Part shown: positions 61,805-64,000 of the stretch, in pieces
Layout: every line of letters begins with the position of its first letter
Numbering within the stretch: the first letter of the stretch is position 1
From: Methylothermaceae bacterium
Lineage (GTDB): Bacteria; Pseudomonadota; Gammaproteobacteria; Methylococcales; Methylothermaceae
DNA length: 64,000 nucleotides
Direction of reading: 5' to 3'
Assembly: GCA_026981855.1 (NCBI GenBank)
Contig: JALSIB010000060.1
Span: forward strand, 1-64,000
The notes under the pieces: model-generated
Seen by the model: the letters and a program-made list of their open reading frames with translations, nothing else
The model's database searches: none
What the model was told of the DNA's origin: nothing
Translations under genes and position numbers: made by a program

Positions 61805-62432
61805 GAACCCATATCTGCTGCCTACTCCCGGTGGGGCTTTTTATTCCGTCGCCGATACGGCGGTCAATCCGCCCAGGAGGTTTCTCCGCCATTTGCTCAG
61901 TCATTCCCGGACCCCGGCGCTGAACGCCGAATCGTTGGCCAGGGGGTGTGGCGAGGACGATCTGGATGCTTTTCTGGCAATGCTCCGCCGTATCCAGTCC
62001 ATGCGCTGGGTCCAGGCGCTGGATGAACCCATGCAGGTACTGGATGAGCCGCTGGAAGACATTCTCCCTGGCTTGCTCTCGGGTCTGGCCGAGAACGGCA
62101 AGGCGTTGCTGGCCGACCAACAGGGATTCTATCTGGGAACCAGCGGCTTTCCCCATGAAACGGTGGAAGAACTGGCGGCTTTGAGTGCCGATCTCATGAA
62201 TCTCCAGCAGCGCCACCGGGGGCTGTTGCAGGGCAACCTGAATCTGGGCAGCCAGGCGTGGGGTGTGGTGGATGCGGGGGGCCATACCCGCCTGGGAATC
62301 TGGCCGCTGCATGTTGGGAAACATTGTTTCGCCCTGGTGATGACCGGCACCCCTCATTTCAACCACCCGAGCTTTGTTCATCTGGTTTGGACTTTGATGA
62401 CCCGGTATACGCCGACGCCGGTAACAGAATGA
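61782..62432 (+). CDS. Roadblock-like protein with N-terminal helical domain
   Basis: 216 residues. Residues about 30-90 are helical (LARGCGEDDLDAFLAMLRRI), resembling a small winged helix. Residues about 100-210 have a roadblock/LC7-like pattern: ALLADQQGFYLGTSGFPHET, then VEELAALSADLMNL, WGVVDAGGHTRLGI and CFALVMTG. GGAGG at 61771-61775 with 6-nt spacing selects ATG 61782 (another ATG at 61776 abuts it). It overlaps the GTPase gene. The roadblock call is moderate; the helical part may adapt it to a partner other than the GTPase. Confidence 0.6.
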   Translation: MANSQFPENPYLLPTPGGAFYSVADTAVNPPRRFLRHLLSHSRTPALNAESLARGCGEDDLDAFLAMLRRIQSMRWVQALDEPMQVLDEPLEDILPGLLSGLAENGKALLADQQGFYLGTSGFPHETVEELAALSADLMNLQQRHRGLLQGNLNLGSQAWGVVDAGGHTRLGIWPLHVGKHCFALVMTGTPHFNHPSFVHLVWTLMTRYTPTPVTE

Positions 62433-62463
62433 TTTCATGATGCCATTCAGGAGGTAAAAAAAC

Positions 62464-62826
62464 ATGCGTGCGGAAATGTTGACATCGATATTGACGGAAT
62501 TGAACGGCACTTCAGCCGATATCGAAGCGTCGGGGGTGATCTCCACCGATGGGCTGATGATGGCGGCGGTGCTTCCGGCCATGATGGACGAGGACAGGGT
62601 GGGAGCGATGAGCGCCGCGATGTTGTCTCTGGGGGACAGGACATCCCGGGAACTGGCGCGGGGCGAACTGGAGCAGGTGTTGATCAAGGGCAATCAGGGG
62701 TATGTGTTGATGACCCACGCCGGTAAGGAAGCGGTATTGACGGTCTTGGCGAAACCCCAGGCGAAGCTGGGATTGATCTTCCTGGATGTCAAACGCGCGG
62801 CGGAGAACATTTCCAAACTGATATAG
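62464..62826 (+). CDS. Roadblock/LC7 domain protein (MglB-like)
   Basis: 120 residues, a single roadblock/LC7 domain: LTELNGTSADIEASGVISTD (opening helix and strand), GLMMAAVLP, a central helix with ALSLGDRTSRELARGELEQV-like residues, GYVLMTHAGKEAVLTVLA, and the final helix. Such proteins dimerise and act as GAPs or partners for Ras-like GTPases (MglB). GGAGGT sits 8 bases before the ATG. The spacing to the previous gene is 31 bp. Confidence 0.85.
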   Translation: MRAEMLTSILTELNGTSADIEASGVISTDGLMMAAVLPAMMDEDRVGAMSAAMLSLGDRTSRELARGELEQVLIKGNQGYVLMTHAGKEAVLTVLAKPQAKLGLIFLDVKRAAENISKLI

Positions 62827-62835
62827 GGGGCTGTC

Positions 62836-63339
62836 ATGATCGGCGATATGCATCCCGGCGATATCCTCGGGGAATACCATGAAGAGGTCATTCAACTTTA
62901 TGGCCTGGGGCCTCGCAAGGTTCTGGTGACAGAGCGGGAGGCGCCCTATCCGGATGGCCGTCTGATCGTCTCGAGAACCGATACCGACGGGATCATCACC
63001 CACGTCAATCGATCTTTCGTGGAAATGTCCGGCTACACCGAAGCCGAGCTGGTGGGTGCCCCCCATTCGATTCTCCGCCACCCCGACATGCCCAGGGCGG
63101 CGTTCAAGGATCTTTGGGAAACCATCGAGGCGGGAAAGATATGGCAGGGGTACGTCAAGAATTTGCGCAAGGACGGGGGTTTTTACTGGGTCAAGGCCAC
63201 GGTGATACCGAATGTCAGAAATGGAGAGATCGTGGGATATACCTCGGTGCGGCGCAAGCCTGACCGCCGCAAGGTGGAGGAATGCATCCCCCTTTATGCT
63301 TCCATGAAGGCGAAGGAAGAAGAGGAGGTGGCCCAGTGA
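62836..63339 (+). CDS. PAS-domain protein of the Aer type
   Basis: 167 residues, one PAS domain (about 48-150). LIVSRTDTDGIITHVNRSFV, SGYTEAELVGAPHSILRHPDMP and NLRKDGGFYWVKATVIP closely follow the N-terminal PAS of the aerotaxis receptor Aer, which binds FAD; RHPDMP is its hallmark. There is no membrane helix, HAMP or methyl-accepting domain, so it is a free soluble sensor. It begins 9 bp after the roadblock gene and overlaps the next gene (GTGA). Confidence 0.85.
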   Translation: MIGDMHPGDILGEYHEEVIQLYGLGPRKVLVTEREAPYPDGRLIVSRTDTDGIITHVNRSFVEMSGYTEAELVGAPHSILRHPDMPRAAFKDLWETIEAGKIWQGYVKNLRKDGGFYWVKATVIPNVRNGEIVGYTSVRRKPDRRKVEECIPLYASMKAKEEEEVAQ

Positions 63340-64000
63340 CCTATCAATTTACCGTGAGCCCGGATTTCAGCCCCGATTATATTTCCGGGTGGTTCATTTT
63401 CAACACCTGGCTGCAGCGCGCCCTCGGTCAATCCATTCATCTGGAAATGATGGACGATTTCCAGCAACTGCATCAGGCTATCGAAGAAGACCGGGTGGAC
63501 CTGATCTACGCCAATCCCTACGATGCCTCGATGTTGGTGCGGGAGAAGGGTTTCACCCCTTTGGTGAAGCCCAGGGGGGGATCGGACGAAGCGGTCATCG
63601 CGGTCCGGGCCGACAGCGGCATAGACAAGGTGGAATCGCTACCGCCGGGAACCCGGGTCGCGACTACCGACGATCCGGATGTCCACCTCATGGGGATGAT
63701 CATGCTCGAGCCTGCCGGACTCGACCAAGGCAGTGTCGAACTCAAGCAATGTGGCAGTTATGTTCTGGTGGCAAAAGCCTTGTTGCAGGGGGCGTGTGAG
63801 GTTGGAATCTTTCTGGACAAGGCTTTCGACGAACTCAGTCGGCCGATCCAAAGCCAGCTGCGTCCTTTGGTCCGCAGTGAGATCCAGGTGATCCATCATT
63901 CTCTCATGGCCGGTCCCCGCCTGGATTCTGAGGTGGAGGAATTACAGCGTGTGTTGCTCGCGATGGACCAGGATCCCAGGGGCCGGAACGTATTGCAGGG
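63336..64000 (+). CDS. PhnD-like substrate-binding protein without signal peptide (partial)
   Basis: The first 221 residues are in the window. The periplasmic-binding-protein type-2 pattern of the PhnD family is seen: FTVSPDFSPDYISGWFIFNTW, EDRVDLIYANPYDASMLVRE, EAVIAVRADSGI, and LLQGACEVGIFLDKAFDEL. PhnD proteins are normally exported, yet the GTG start (with GAGGAGG and stop-start overlap) leaves no signal peptide, so this copy is predicted cytoplasmic. It may be a ligand-sensing module or the front part of a larger fusion; the C-terminus lies outside the window. Confidence 0.75.
   Translation, partial: MTYQFTVSPDFSPDYISGWFIFNTWLQRALGQSIHLEMMDDFQQLHQAIEEDRVDLIYANPYDASMLVREKGFTPLVKPRGGSDEAVIAVRADSGIDKVESLPPGTRVATTDDPDVHLMGMIMLEPAGLDQGSVELKQCGSYVLVAKALLQGACEVGIFLDKAFDELSRPIQSQLRPLVRSEIQVIHHSLMAGPRLDSEVEELQRVLLAMDQDPRGRNVLQ

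Overview
This window is chromosomal DNA of a GC-rich gammaproteobacterium. Several gene orders point there: lptD-surA-pdxA-rsmA with amgK-murU beside it, nadB divergent from rpoE-rseA-rseB-mucD, and lepA-lepB-DUF4845-rnc-era-recO-pdxJ. Genes are tightly packed, with many ATGA/GTGA/TTGA stop-start overlaps. I cannot name the genus from the sequence. There is no rRNA, CRISPR array, prophage or recognisable transposase gene; one tRNA (Thr, TGT) is present.

Layout. 1-2.5 kb: an accessory patch with a dynamin-like GTPase, a membrane-anchored coiled-coil protein, a frameshifted third gene, and a divergent orphan Cas6. 2.7-5.5 kb: dgkA, a PfkB kinase, mazG and nfi. 5.5-9.5 kb: an alpha/beta hydrolase with a truncated lipoprotein-hydrolase remnant, an AT-rich gap, a VWA/thrombospondin/OmpA lipoprotein, and hsp20 behind a sigma-32-type promoter. 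9.6-20.4 kb: gloA, a lipoprotein, rsmA-pdxA-surA-lptD, amgK-murU, bamD and a second PfkB kinase. 20.4-30.9 kb: priA, HNH endonuclease, dsbB, EF-hand protein, retropepsin, hemJ, a TlpA-like protein, a CLC protein, argC, mobA and nadB. 31-41 kb: the sigma-E and envelope/RNA-processing superoperon. 41-46.5 kb: coiled-coil membrane protein, diguanylate cyclase, dusA, and a four-PAS SpoIIE phosphatase overlapping an HMA protein. 46.7-50.7 kb: an HMA-SafE-cupredoxin fusion and a copper ATPase. 50.8-59.3 kb: a low-GC patch (fatty acid hydroxylase, frameshifted BON gene), tRNA-Thr, yqhA, L,D-transpeptidase, rlmD, ydbL, ydbH, cysM and trhP.

The most interesting region is 59.4-64.0 kb, which runs off the window. 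It is a compact run of seven genes: FimV-C/TPR-like protein, degenerate receiver protein, Ras-like (MglA-type) GTPase, two roadblock/LC7-like proteins, an Aer-type PAS protein, and a PhnD-like ligand-binding protein with no signal peptide. I infer a GTPase-centred sensory switch comparable in logic to MglA/MglB or the Streptomyces Cvn systems.

A second structural finding is a dispersed element of about 110 bp with inverted ends. There are two full copies (24.1 and 31.0 kb) and one end fragment (2.55 kb). The 31.0 kb copy is flanked by a 10-bp direct repeat and lies immediately upstream of the rpoE promoter.
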